Assembly: GCA_045531285.1 (NCBI GenBank)
Contig: JAZSDT010000152.1
Span: forward strand, 1 to 22,772
Reading direction: 5' to 3'
Source of the DNA: RGIG6353 sp045531285
GTDB taxonomy: Bacteria; Bacillota; Clostridia; Oscillospirales; SIG627
DNA: 22,772 bases
Position 1 is the first letter of the stretch. Each line of letters opens with the position of its first letter. The notes beneath the pieces were generated by a model. That model was not told the origin of the DNA. It saw only the letters and a program-made list of their open reading frames with translations, and did no database searches. Made by a program: the position numbers and the translations under genes. This document shows positions 1 through 7,229 of this stretch, in pieces.

Positions 1-557
1 TCGTGACAGCATTTTGTATTCATCATACCGCCTGAGTATTTTCTGTATCTGTGCCAACGTCTCATATAACTGGAAGAATGACCCGGTTCAAGATTCTCGG
101 ATGCCGATATTGAGATTATATCACCAATTTCTTCGCTTCCGATAAGCTCCTTTAGTTTTTCAACGATTGGAGTATATCTGAGTACAAAGCCGAGCATAAG
201 ATTCTTTTTATACTCCTTTGCTTTGGCATAAAGCGCAAGAGCGCGCTGTGCAGATGCCTCGATAGGCTTTTCTAGAATGATATGTACGTTTCTTTCCATA
301 GCGGCAAGTGCTATTTCAAGATGTGCGTAGTCGGGAGTAGTAATCACAACTGCATCAAGACGACTATCCTTCAAAAGCTCTTTATAATCGGTATACTTAT
401 CGGGCTTTTCCTCCTTGAAATAAAACTCTGTATAGTTTTCAAGTCTCTCAGAGTCAATTTCGCACACAGAGATGATCTTGTGCTGAGGGAAAAACTTGGG
501 GATATTAGTCACGTATGCCCCGGACCTTGCTCCAAGTCCTATAATTCCTATATTCAT
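1..557 (-). CDS. Gfo/Idh/MocA family NAD(P)-dependent oxidoreductase (C-terminus off the left edge)
   Basis: I translated this by hand from the ATG at 557; 185 residues are open to the window edge with no stop. The N-terminus is a Rossmann fold with the dinucleotide motif GIIGLGARSG (residues 4-13), a VITTPDYAH strand end near 71-79, and the family signature LEKP (Glu96-Lys97-Pro98), where the Lys is the usual catalytic residue. A later segment with W-R, SGG and KCCHD resembles the substrate-domain start of a broad Gfo/Idh/MocA subgroup. The protein should be a cytosolic sugar or sugar-derivative dehydrogenase. Its ATG overlaps the TAA of nagA by one base (TAATG), so it is translationally coupled to nagA and probably processes an amino-sugar-derived substrate. 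The substrate cannot be told from sequence. Confidence 0.9.
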   Translation of the reverse strand, partial: MNIGIIGLGARSGAYVTNIPKFFPQHKIISVCEIDSERLENYTEFYFKEEKPDKYTDYKELLKDSRLDAVVITTPDYAHLEIALAAMERNVHIILEKPIEASAQRALALYAKAKEYKKNLMLGFVLRYTPIVEKLKELIGSEEIGDIISISASENLEPGHSSSYMRRWHRYRKYSGGMMNTKCCH

Positions 558-1738
558 TATTTAACCTCGTATGTAATTTCACCGTTAACAACGGTCATTT
601 TTGTGTATACGTCTTTTGAGAAAACTGCCAGGTCTGCATCATATCCTATGGCTATTTTACCCTTGCGGTTATCGATTCCAAGTAATCTTGCCGGATTCTC
701 CGAAGCCATTCCGATTACCTCCCACATAGGAATTCCTACAGCCTTAAGCTCGGTACGGAGAAGTCTGTCACCGGAAGCTACACTTCCTGCAAAAGCCTTC
801 ATATCAGGCATATTCGCAACGCCGTTCTTTATAAGAACTTCTTGACCGTTCACAAGACTTCCAAGCTTTATTATAGTGCCTTCGGGAAGCCCTGCGCCTC
901 TGGATGCATCGGACGTAAGAATTATTTTGTTTCTTCCTTTGCATTTGTATATAAGTCTGAGTATTCCGTCGGGAAGATGTACTCCGTCACATATTGTCTC
1001 GGCATACAGGGCGTCAAGGTAAAGTCCGGCCTCTATCGCTCCTGCGTGGCGCTTACAATCGGCAACGTGAACTCCTGACATACCCGAATACAAATGAGTC
1101 ATAAGAGAAAAACCGTTTTGGGATGCTTCCTCTATAGTATCAAAGCTAGCGTTTGTATGAGCAGCCGAAACAATTATTCCTTTGTCAGCAAGGTATCTGC
1201 CTGTTTCCATTGCACCGTTGAGCTCAGGTGCCATACTTACACGCTTTACGCATCCGTACGACAAAAACAAATCAAGCTCTTTTTTGTCGGGGTCCTTTAT
1301 ATACTTTGGATCCTGAGCGCCCTTTTGTGCCATAGAAAAGTAGGGGCCTTCGAGATGTACACCAAGCATATTGCAGGTCTTTATTTTGTTCTGAGTCTCG
1401 CAAAACATCTTCAAGGTATTTTCTGTCTCTGCAGTTTCTCCTGCAAGAGTGGTTGCAAGAATGGACGTGACACCGTGCTCATTGTGATGCTTTGCGATGC
1501 CAACGAACGCTTCTTCCGTTCCGTCCATAAAGTCATAACCGCCACCGCCGTGCGCATGAGTTTCTATAAGTCCGGGAGTGAGCCAGTCGCCCTTGAGGTC
1601 TATTATTCTGGCATCCTCGGCGTTAATATCCTTAACTCCGAAATCTGCAATTTTTCCATCTGCAACTAATAAATTTGCATTTTCAAGTGCAGTATTTGAG
1701 AGAACAAGTGTTGCGTTTTTAAAAAGAATTTTATTCAT
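557..1738 (-). CDS. nagA: N-acetylglucosamine-6-phosphate deacetylase
   Basis: NagA removes the acetyl group from GlcNAc-6-phosphate to give GlcN-6-phosphate in the cytosol. The 393-residue protein has the usual family length (about 380-400). It shows the amidohydrolase metal motif ETHAHGGGG (His61, His63), the GVHLEGPYF block with Glu130 as a metal ligand, AAHTNAS with His194, THLYSGM with His215, a DGVH block (Asp251, His254), and LTSDASRGAG with Asp277, the likely catalytic aspartate. The start lies 2 bases after the nagB stop with only a weak Shine-Dalgarno, so translation probably relies on coupling from nagB. The gene forms an operon with nagB upstream and an oxidoreductase downstream. 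The call is secure. Confidence 0.95.
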   Translation of the reverse strand: MNKILFKNATLVLSNTALENANLLVADGKIADFGVKDINAEDARIIDLKGDWLTPGLIETHAHGGGGYDFMDGTEEAFVGIAKHHNEHGVTSILATTLAGETAETENTLKMFCETQNKIKTCNMLGVHLEGPYFSMAQKGAQDPKYIKDPDKKELDLFLSYGCVKRVSMAPELNGAMETGRYLADKGIIVSAAHTNASFDTIEEASQNGFSLMTHLYSGMSGVHVADCKRHAGAIEAGLYLDALYAETICDGVHLPDGILRLIYKCKGRNKIILTSDASRGAGLPEGTIIKLGSLVNGQEVLIKNGVANMPDMKAFAGSVASGDRLLRTELKAVGIPMWEVIGMASENPARLLGIDNRKGKIAIGYDADLAVFSKDVYTKMTVVNGEITYEVK

Positions 1739-1740
1739 AA

Positions 1741-2493
1741 TTACTTTATTACGTCGTAATCATCGACGTTTACCATAGAAGCGGAATCCTTATCGATAAA
1801 CAGGTTTACGTCACCGTGTGTCTTGAATGCGGTTGCGGGAACCATATTGTTCACTTCCTGAGTGAGAGTATCGTGTATAGCCTGAGCCTTTACCGCGTAA
1901 GGAACAGCCGAAACGATGTGACGGCACTTGAGTATTTGCTTAACGGTCATAGAAATAGCCTGCTTAGGTACATCGTCAATAGTGGGGAACCAACCCTCTC
2001 CAAGCTGCTGGTTGCGGCACTTGGCATCAAGATTAACCACCTTGTATGCTTCGGTTGTGTCAAAATCAGCCGGGGGATCATTGAAGGCGATATGTCCGTT
2101 TTCGCCAATACCTATAACTCCAACGTCAACAACAGCCTCATTGAGCTCAGCGGTAAGCTTCGCGATAATATTTTCAACACCCTGCGAAACGTCAACAAAA
2201 TGCGCTGCTTTAAGATTTATCTTAGATACAAAACGCTCTTTGAGATACTTAACAAAGCTTGCGGGATGTGTTTCATCAATGCCGATGTACTCGTCAAGAT
2301 GGAACATTTCAACCTTTGACCAATCAACGTCAAGTCCGATAAGTGCGGAAAGTGTAGTAAACTGAGAAGCACCTGTAGAAAGAATAAGTCTTGCGCTTCC
2401 CTTCTCTGCAATAGCCTCATTGAGATACTTTGCAATAAGTGCAGCAGCCTTAGCACCAAGCTGTTCGGCTGTTTCGCTGTAATAAATTTTCAT
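1741..2493 (-). CDS. nagB: Glucosamine-6-phosphate deaminase/isomerase
   Basis: NagB converts GlcN-6-phosphate to fructose-6-phosphate and ammonia, feeding amino sugars into glycolysis. At 250 residues the length fits. Visible motifs are LSTGAS (39-44, phosphate loop), FHLDEY with Asp67 and Glu68, and GIGENGHIAFNDP (128-140) with His134. Compared with E. coli NagB, which has NDGH at the catalytic site and FNE, this protein has ENGH and FND, a pattern seen in divergent Firmicutes NagB-type isomerases; activity is still expected. The start is an ATG with a good GGAGG six bases or so upstream. It is the first gene of the operon, driven by the promoter at 2549-2577 with an operator at 2519-2534. 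Confidence 0.93.
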   Translation of the reverse strand: MKIYYSETAEQLGAKAAALIAKYLNEAIAEKGSARLILSTGASQFTTLSALIGLDVDWSKVEMFHLDEYIGIDETHPASFVKYLKERFVSKINLKAAHFVDVSQGVENIIAKLTAELNEAVVDVGVIGIGENGHIAFNDPPADFDTTEAYKVVNLDAKCRNQQLGEGWFPTIDDVPKQAISMTVKQILKCRHIVSAVPYAVKAQAIHDTLTQEVNNMVPATAFKTHGDVNLFIDKDSASMVNVDDYDVIK

Positions 2494-2518
2494 AATAAAT
2501 CCTCCAAATTAAATTATT

Positions 2519-2534
2519 TTGTAAGCGGTTACAA
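2519..2534. promoter_or_regulatory. cre/LacI-type operator of the nag operon
   Basis: The 16-bp sequence TTGTAAGCGGTTACAA is a near-perfect palindrome around a central CG. It fits every fixed position of the published cre consensus WTGNAANCGNWNNCW. It begins about 15 bp downstream of the -10 box, where a bound repressor would block transcription start or early elongation. The binding protein could be CcpA or a local LacI-family regulator; none is encoded in this window. Confidence 0.75.
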
Positions 2535-2548
2535 ATTTTACTGTAAAT

Positions 2549-2577
2549 ATTATAATCCCAATAAAAAGAAAAGTCAA
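2549..2577 (-). promoter_or_regulatory. Sigma-A promoter of nagB operon
   Basis: Reading the minus strand, TTGACT (2572-2577) and TATAAT (2549-2554) are separated by exactly 17 bp. This precedes nagB by about 55 bp, with the palindromic operator and a GGAGG ribosome-binding site in between. Confidence 0.8.
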
Positions 2578-2635
2578 TACTTTCGTCAAAACTGTAAATC
2601 TTACATTTTTTCACAAGCTTTATTGAAAGACTTAC

Positions 2636-2669
2636 AAAAACCCCGACAGAAATAATTCCGTCGGGGTTT
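2636..2669 (-). terminator. Rho-independent terminator of the serine hydrolase gene
   Basis: Inverted repeat CCCCGAC (2641-2647) and GTCGGGG (2660-2666) flanked by A5 on the left and T3 on the right. On the minus strand the hairpin is followed by a T run, 20-odd bases after the stop of the serine hydrolase and before the nag promoter, so it insulates the two units. Confidence 0.85.
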
Positions 2670-2689
2670 AAGCAATAAAATATTCAATA

Positions 2690-4177
2690 TTACACTCTTG
2701 TACCGGTTGTCATACCCTCGTATTCGTTGAGGAAATCCTCCGCTACCTTTACCATACGGAGTGTAGCTTTATCGCCCTTGAAGGCGATGGTTGTATAGAG
2801 ATTGCCGAAGTAATCGTCTATAAGATATGAACGGATACCTATCTTCTTCTCCATTGTCCATGCAGCTGCACTCATGGAGCGATAGCCTCGTCCCAGGGGT
2901 ACACCTATTCTCATACCTGAATAATGAGTTTCGGGCCATTCGGAAATAATATACTCGTTCATTCCAAACTTAATGTCCTTCTGTCCCCTGTCTGTATCAA
3001 GATGGAGTACACCGCCGTCCTTGTCAAAGGTAAGATTAAAGGAATTAATACCCATGGGATTTTCCGGAGTTTTGTAAACAACCCCTTCAATTTCCTTTGC
3101 AAACGGTGAATCCTTTTCTCCAAAGAAGGGCAACGGAGCTTTGAAATTCTTTATCTTTTCGTCAAGAGTTGCCTTTGCTTCGGGATTGGCAGGAAGAGAA
3201 TCTGTCTTGTCAAATTTCTTTATCTTCTTCATTACGTTGTACCAGAAGGGTTCAATCTGAGCGTAAGAAGTGAATGAACCTTGAATATCTCCTGTAAAGC
3301 ATGCAATGAGGTCGTAATCGGGGAAGCTAAGTGCATACTGACCGCCCATACCAAGAAAAGCATAACCGTTTTCAAATATTCTCCAGATCTGGTATCCGTA
3401 TCCGTGTCCGTGTGCCAGGTCTATGTTACCGCTGTTATTGTTGTCTATCTGCTTTGACTTGGCTTCTATTACGTAGTCGCGTGGAAGAAGCTGTTTACCG
3501 TTGGCATAACCGTCGTTGTAAACAAGCATTGCAAAACGTGCAAGGTCACGGGTAGAACAAAGAACACCCGAACCGCACCACGAACCGCCCTGGGGCATCT
3601 CAACAACCTTTGAATCGGGTGAAAAGCCGATTTCAAGAAGCGCTCTTTCCTTCAAAAATTCAAGAAGAGGCATACCTGTGAGCTTTTCAACTATGGCTGT
3701 AACCGCATTTGTTGCATTGGTGACGTAATCGAACATAACGCCCGAAAGCTTTTCGGGTTCAATCTCAAACATATGGGAAACGAAGTTGGGAGAGCGCATA
3801 TTGTAATGTCTTGTTGCATTACAAGTTGACATCATCAAAGCGTCACGAACGGTAGTTTCTCTTATCCACTCGTGCATATTCTCCGAACAATATTCGGGGA
3901 AATAATCGGAAAGTCTGTCACTGAGCTTTACCTTTCCTTCTCCAACAAGTATGCCCAATGCCATTGACGCAAAGGTCTTACTTGTGGAATACATTCTGTG
4001 AAATTCATCCTGCTTGAAAGGGGGGCAATACGCTTCGGCGCATACCTTTCCGTGCCTGATAATAATGAAGCTGTGAGTCATCAAGCCTCTTGCTGTAATG
4101 TCATCGATAAAATCCGAGATAGCCGAAGAGGGTATTCCCACTTCCTCGGGAGTTGCAAATTCAAGTATATCCTTCAT
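2690..4177 (-). CDS. Serine hydrolase, beta-lactamase/PBP-like (class C fold)
   Basis: This 495-residue protein has the beta-lactamase-related fold: SxxK nucleophile motif STSK (Ser64-Lys67) in MYSTSKTFASMA, a second-motif Tyr near residue 151 in FDYVTNATNAV, and a GMGGQYALSF segment in the place of the third KTG/HxG motif. Family members are D-amino-acid peptidases, esterases, or amide and ester hydrolases, and the exact substrate cannot be read. There is no signal peptide, so it should be cytosolic. The domain ends near residue 330; about 150 residues follow, perhaps a lipocalin-like C-terminal domain as in other members. It is monocistronic with its own promoter, operator and terminator. 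An operator like that of nagB hints at a role near amino-sugar or cell-wall recycling, but this is inference. Confidence 0.85.
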   Translation of the reverse strand: MKDILEFATPEEVGIPSSAISDFIDDITARGLMTHSFIIIRHGKVCAEAYCPPFKQDEFHRMYSTSKTFASMALGILVGEGKVKLSDRLSDYFPEYCSENMHEWIRETTVRDALMMSTCNATRHYNMRSPNFVSHMFEIEPEKLSGVMFDYVTNATNAVTAIVEKLTGMPLLEFLKERALLEIGFSPDSKVVEMPQGGSWCGSGVLCSTRDLARFAMLVYNDGYANGKQLLPRDYVIEAKSKQIDNNNSGNIDLAHGHGYGYQIWRIFENGYAFLGMGGQYALSFPDYDLIACFTGDIQGSFTSYAQIEPFWYNVMKKIKKFDKTDSLPANPEAKATLDEKIKNFKAPLPFFGEKDSPFAKEIEGVVYKTPENPMGINSFNLTFDKDGGVLHLDTDRGQKDIKFGMNEYIISEWPETHYSGMRIGVPLGRGYRSMSAAAWTMEKKIGIRSYLIDDYFGNLYTTIAFKGDKATLRMVKVAEDFLNEYEGMTTGTRV

Positions 4178-4193
4178 AGATGTTACCTCCGTT

Positions 4194-4209
4194 TTGTAAT
4201 CGTTTACAT
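4194..4209. promoter_or_regulatory. cre/LacI-type operator of the serine hydrolase gene
   Basis: TTGTAATCGTTTACAT matches all fixed positions of the cre consensus and shares TTGTAA-N-CG-N-TTACA with the nag operator at 2519. It directly abuts the -10 box (they share bases 4208-4209), so a bound protein should block RNA polymerase. Confidence 0.72.
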
Positions 4210-4236
4210 TATAGACTAACCGAATAGTTTTGTCAA
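4208..4236 (-). promoter_or_regulatory. Sigma-A promoter of the serine hydrolase gene
   Basis: Perfect consensus on the minus strand: TTGACA (4231-4236), 17-bp spacer, TATAAT (4208-4213). A strong promoter like this normally needs repression, in keeping with the operator that overlaps its -10 region. Confidence 0.88.
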
Positions 4237-4251
4237 TAGCAACAAATACAT

Positions 4252-5571
4252 TTACTGGGAATTTCTCAAGATTTCAATATTCTGTTTTACCCAATAATCA
4301 TCGGTATTGTGAGGCAATGGATAGGTTGTTCTCATAGCAAGCAGAAAATGCCATACCTCGTATCCACCCGAAGGAATATCGTTCTTTGTAGGAAGATATG
4401 CGTATGAGCCATGAGTATTACAAAGGTTCAACGTATACGGATAAGGGCTGAGTGAGCGTATACGAAGCCCTATTTCCGCAAAGGTCTCAAAGGGAGACGG
4501 AAGAATTGCAACAGGTCCCACAGTGGTTATGTTCTGTTCAAAGTTAAAATGTGTCTTAAAAGGCTTACCGGAGTCATGCTCAGCGATTACCTTACTCCAG
4601 TGAATAACCTCGTTGATTTTTGAAAAGCGTTTGGACTTGCGTATCTCTTCAACCGTACCAAGCTCAGCAAGCTTTTCCTCTGCCTCTTCCCTTGAGGCTA
4701 TTTCGCCAAATGGAATTTTTATCTCTCCGTGAAGCACATTTACCGGAGCTTCATCATATGACCTTATGCTTCTCCACGCACTCACCGCATCAGCACCTGC
4801 CAAAGCGCCATGCTGAAGAGCAAGCCTATAGTTACCTGTTGTTTTTCCGTTGGAAAGTCTCGGTCCCTGGTCCCCCTCGAAGCCATTGAAAAATCCTGTA
4901 ATCCCTCCGCTTTCGGCTTCGAGCATATCTGTCATAACTCCCGCCCAATCCCTTGATATTTCAGGGTTACTGCTTGCCGCAGTTCCATGACAACCGTAAT
5001 GCACAAGATTTGCAATACACTTGCCCTCAAAGTCAACAAAGGAAACAACAGTCATGCGTGGGTCTCTTATTCCCCATGGATTCTGACCGAGCATAATGCT
5101 TCCATCCTCACATATCTGACGGCGGTTGATGCCAACTCGGCTTTCAATCTCACCAACACCCATTTTTGCAGGTTGCAAGGTGTCTCTCGCCTTTTTGGAT
5201 ACCTCTCTTATCCCAGGCTTCAATACCTCTTCTATATACTTTGTGTCAACCTCGCCCCAACCTGACTTAAGGCTGGTATTGGGTCCCGAATGGGTATGCG
5301 TACAACAAATCGTAACGTTTTTCCAATCAATGCCCGAGGCTTCACCTGCAATCCGGCGAAGCTCTTCTGAAAGCTCAGGGTTCATTGCACAAACAGAGCA
5401 GGTGATGAGCAATGCACTCCCTTCGGCAGACATCAACAGTATCGCAACCGCTTCAAGAGCATCACCAACCGATTCTGCAGGTCTGCCCGGTGCATATCCA
5501 TACAATATTGTTCCTATATCCGGTGTTATATCAACTTTACCTGCACCGCATTTGAAATTATGTATTTTCAT
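4252..5571 (-). CDS. Neutral/alkaline ceramidase-like metallohydrolase, cytosolic
   Basis: The 439-residue protein resembles the neutral/alkaline non-lysosomal ceramidase family (Pfam Ceramidase_alk), seen in the opening CGAGKVDITPDIG, the zinc motif CCTHTHSGPN (His92, His94), HYGCHGTA (His191, His195), and NGFEGDQGPR near 229-238. Characterised members are secreted zinc amidases that split the N-acyl bond of ceramide. This one is shorter, lacks a signal peptide and has no clear C-terminal beta-domain. It may therefore act inside the cell on another amide, and many bacterial homologues in sugar-utilisation loci are only called hypothetical. ATG start with a weak CGGAG upstream. It has its own promoter at 5604-5632 and no terminator before the next gene's promoter. 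Confidence 0.82.
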   Translation of the reverse strand: MKIHNFKCGAGKVDITPDIGTILYGYAPGRPAESVGDALEAVAILLMSAEGSALLITCSVCAMNPELSEELRRIAGEASGIDWKNVTICCTHTHSGPNTSLKSGWGEVDTKYIEEVLKPGIREVSKKARDTLQPAKMGVGEIESRVGINRRQICEDGSIMLGQNPWGIRDPRMTVVSFVDFEGKCIANLVHYGCHGTAASSNPEISRDWAGVMTDMLEAESGGITGFFNGFEGDQGPRLSNGKTTGNYRLALQHGALAGADAVSAWRSIRSYDEAPVNVLHGEIKIPFGEIASREEAEEKLAELGTVEEIRKSKRFSKINEVIHWSKVIAEHDSGKPFKTHFNFEQNITTVGPVAILPSPFETFAEIGLRIRSLSPYPYTLNLCNTHGSYAYLPTKNDIPSGGYEVWHFLLAMRTTYPLPHNTDDYWVKQNIEILRNSQ

Positions 5572-5603
5572 GATAATACTCCGTAATTTAATAATTTGCC
5601 TTT

Positions 5604-5632
5604 ATTATAGCATTTGGATTTTACACTTTCAA
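5604..5632 (-). promoter_or_regulatory. Sigma-A promoter of the ceramidase-like gene
   Basis: On the minus strand TTGAAA (5627-5632) and TATAAT (5604-5609) with a 17-bp spacer, about 33 bp upstream of the start codon. No cre-like palindrome is seen here, unlike the two promoters to its left. Confidence 0.75.
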
Positions 5633-5743
5633 TACCAAAAAATAACATAAAATTCTCAAAAATTTACCACAGTACCGGTTTGAAGTTTTCATTCTCTAGC
5701 AAAACATCAAGATTTTCCCGTCAACATCGGTCCTCAACACCGT

Positions 5744-6124
5744 TTAGTTCTTACTCATAATTGGTAGGAACAATCTATCATATGTTGCTTCTGCAGGCAG
5801 ATACCCTGGCATGACCGCTTCTGCTTTATAAAGGAGTTTCTTATACTCTGCAAGCATCGTGAAAAGCTGTGCTTCATCCGCACAGTTTGCTTTTTCGTTT
5901 ATTATTTTAAGATAACATCTTAATGTATAAAGGAATTCCTCGAGGTATGCGTAATTTCTGCGCTGACACGCCTCCTCGGGACAATAGGACGAAAGGCTTT
6001 TTATAAAGTTGTCAACCTCTTGGCAACCATAAAAAAGCGTGACATATCAAATGCGGAAGGTTCAACCAAAAGTTTTACTTCTACAGAAAATCCCATTAGT
6101 GCAGTATATCTGTCAAGCGCTCAT
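5744..6124 (-). pseudogene. Frameshifted remnant of an unrecognised gene downstream of the CE15-like esterase
   Basis: Between the esterase stop (6142) and the next promoter, the minus strand encodes about 125 residues of normal-looking protein spread over three frames. It begins at an ATG at 6124 (Met-Ser), shifts near 6117 into a frame reading LDRYTALMGFSVEVKLL, then at an A6 run (6031-6036) shifts again into YGCQEVDNFIKSLSSY and runs to a TAA at 5744, ending RLFLPIMSKN. It is rich in charged and aromatic residues and may be helical. I do not recognise the family. It could be the decayed end of a larger enzyme, a small operon gene hit by two indels, or an assembly error in homopolymers. It starts 17 bases after the esterase and belongs to that operon. 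Confidence 0.6.
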
Positions 6125-6141
6125 ATGAGGCGAATTCCACT

Positions 6142-7227
6142 CTATTGGGCACCTCTTTTCTTTTCCCAAAAATCAATAAATTTTTCCCAATCGTGCTGTC
6201 TTATCTTATGTTTTCCCTCTGACACGTGATAACCAATTGTTCCCTCGTGATAGGGAGTATCAAGCTCGGGAGTATCGGGAATCACCACGCCTTTAAGCCC
6301 ATAAAGGTTATAAACTTCACCTGCAAGTCTAGCTGATTTTCGCTCGCTTTCGGGGTCTGCCCATTCGTCAAGGGAATTGCTTTCCACGTAGAGAAGTCTT
6401 GGGGCAATACAAGCAAGGAGCATATGCTGGTCAACGGGCAACATATCCTCGTTTTCAACATATCTGTCAAGGTTTTTGCAAAACCAATCTGTATGTGTTG
6501 TAATATAGTCCAGATGCTCTCCTACCTTACCTCTCAGCATTGCTGCACCCATACACCCCGATGAATTTGATACAACAAAGGAAAATCTCTCATCTGTCGC
6601 ACCTGTCCAAAGTGCTGTTTTCCCTCCTCTGGAATGTCCGACAACAGCCACATTGTCCTTGTCGAAGGTAAAATCAGTTTCAATATAATCCATTATCCTC
6701 GACGACGCCCATGACCAAGCACCGATTGCCGACCATTCATTATCAGCCCTTTCAGGTCTTGGCGGTGAAAACGGCTTGAACATGCTGGTTTCGTAAACAG
6801 TTCTGTTAAGGTCGTCAGTATATACAGATGTAAAATACATAACTATAACGGCATAACCGCGCTCAGCAATATATTTGATTGGAATATTCAGCGTATCGGG
6901 GACAGTCTCGATATCATTTGCCAACTCCTCATTTATGTGCATATAGTAAAGGAAGGTAGGAAGAGGCTTATCGGAAGGCTTATAAAAGGCCCTTACAGTA
7001 AAAGAATAACCTTTGAAGGAAATTGTAATTTTTTTAAGCGTCAAACCATCCAGATTGTCGTTTACAATTTCCGGCGTGAATTTTATATCCTCAGGAACAT
7101 AAGATGGTGATCTGCCGTAAACGTACTCCGAAAGGAGGGTCATACATTCCTCGCGGCGATATTTCTCCCAGTATTCTTTTGTTTTAACTTCATTCCCCGC
7201 AAGAGTTTTTAAAAGTTCCGGTACCAT
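6142..7227 (-). CDS. CE15-like (glucuronoyl) esterase, alpha/beta hydrolase
   Basis: The 361-residue protein looks like a bacterial carbohydrate esterase family 15 member. It has the signature VAVVGHSRGGKTALW with nucleophile Ser199, a later MLPVDQHMLLACIAPRLLY block with a DEWADPESE stretch typical of CE15, and YHVSEGKHKIRQHDW holding His334 and His340, one of which should be the catalytic base. CE15 enzymes cleave esters of 4-O-methylglucuronic acid, as in lignin-xylan links. Characterised members are usually secreted, whereas this one has no signal peptide, so its substrate is probably a small imported ester. A related acetyl-xylan-esterase-like role is possible. GGAG six bases before the ATG lies inside the end of the upstream oxidoreductase gene; the gap is only 2 bases. 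Confidence 0.8.
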   Translation of the reverse strand: MVPELLKTLAGNEVKTKEYWEKYRREECMTLLSEYVYGRSPSYVPEDIKFTPEIVNDNLDGLTLKKITISFKGYSFTVRAFYKPSDKPLPTFLYYMHINEELANDIETVPDTLNIPIKYIAERGYAVIVMYFTSVYTDDLNRTVYETSMFKPFSPPRPERADNEWSAIGAWSWASSRIMDYIETDFTFDKDNVAVVGHSRGGKTALWTGATDERFSFVVSNSSGCMGAAMLRGKVGEHLDYITTHTDWFCKNLDRYVENEDMLPVDQHMLLACIAPRLLYVESNSLDEWADPESERKSARLAGEVYNLYGLKGVVIPDTPELDTPYHEGTIGYHVSEGKHKIRQHDWEKFIDFWEKKRGAQ

Positions 7228-7229
7228 TT

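Noticed and set aside
282..845. 187-residue open reading on the plus strand
   Set aside because: Antisense to the 5' part of the partial oxidoreductase and the end of nagA, both of which have family motifs.
5640..5743. Search for a terminator after the pseudogene
   Set aside because: Only a four-base stem (CGGT/ACCG near 5730-5743) without a T run is present.
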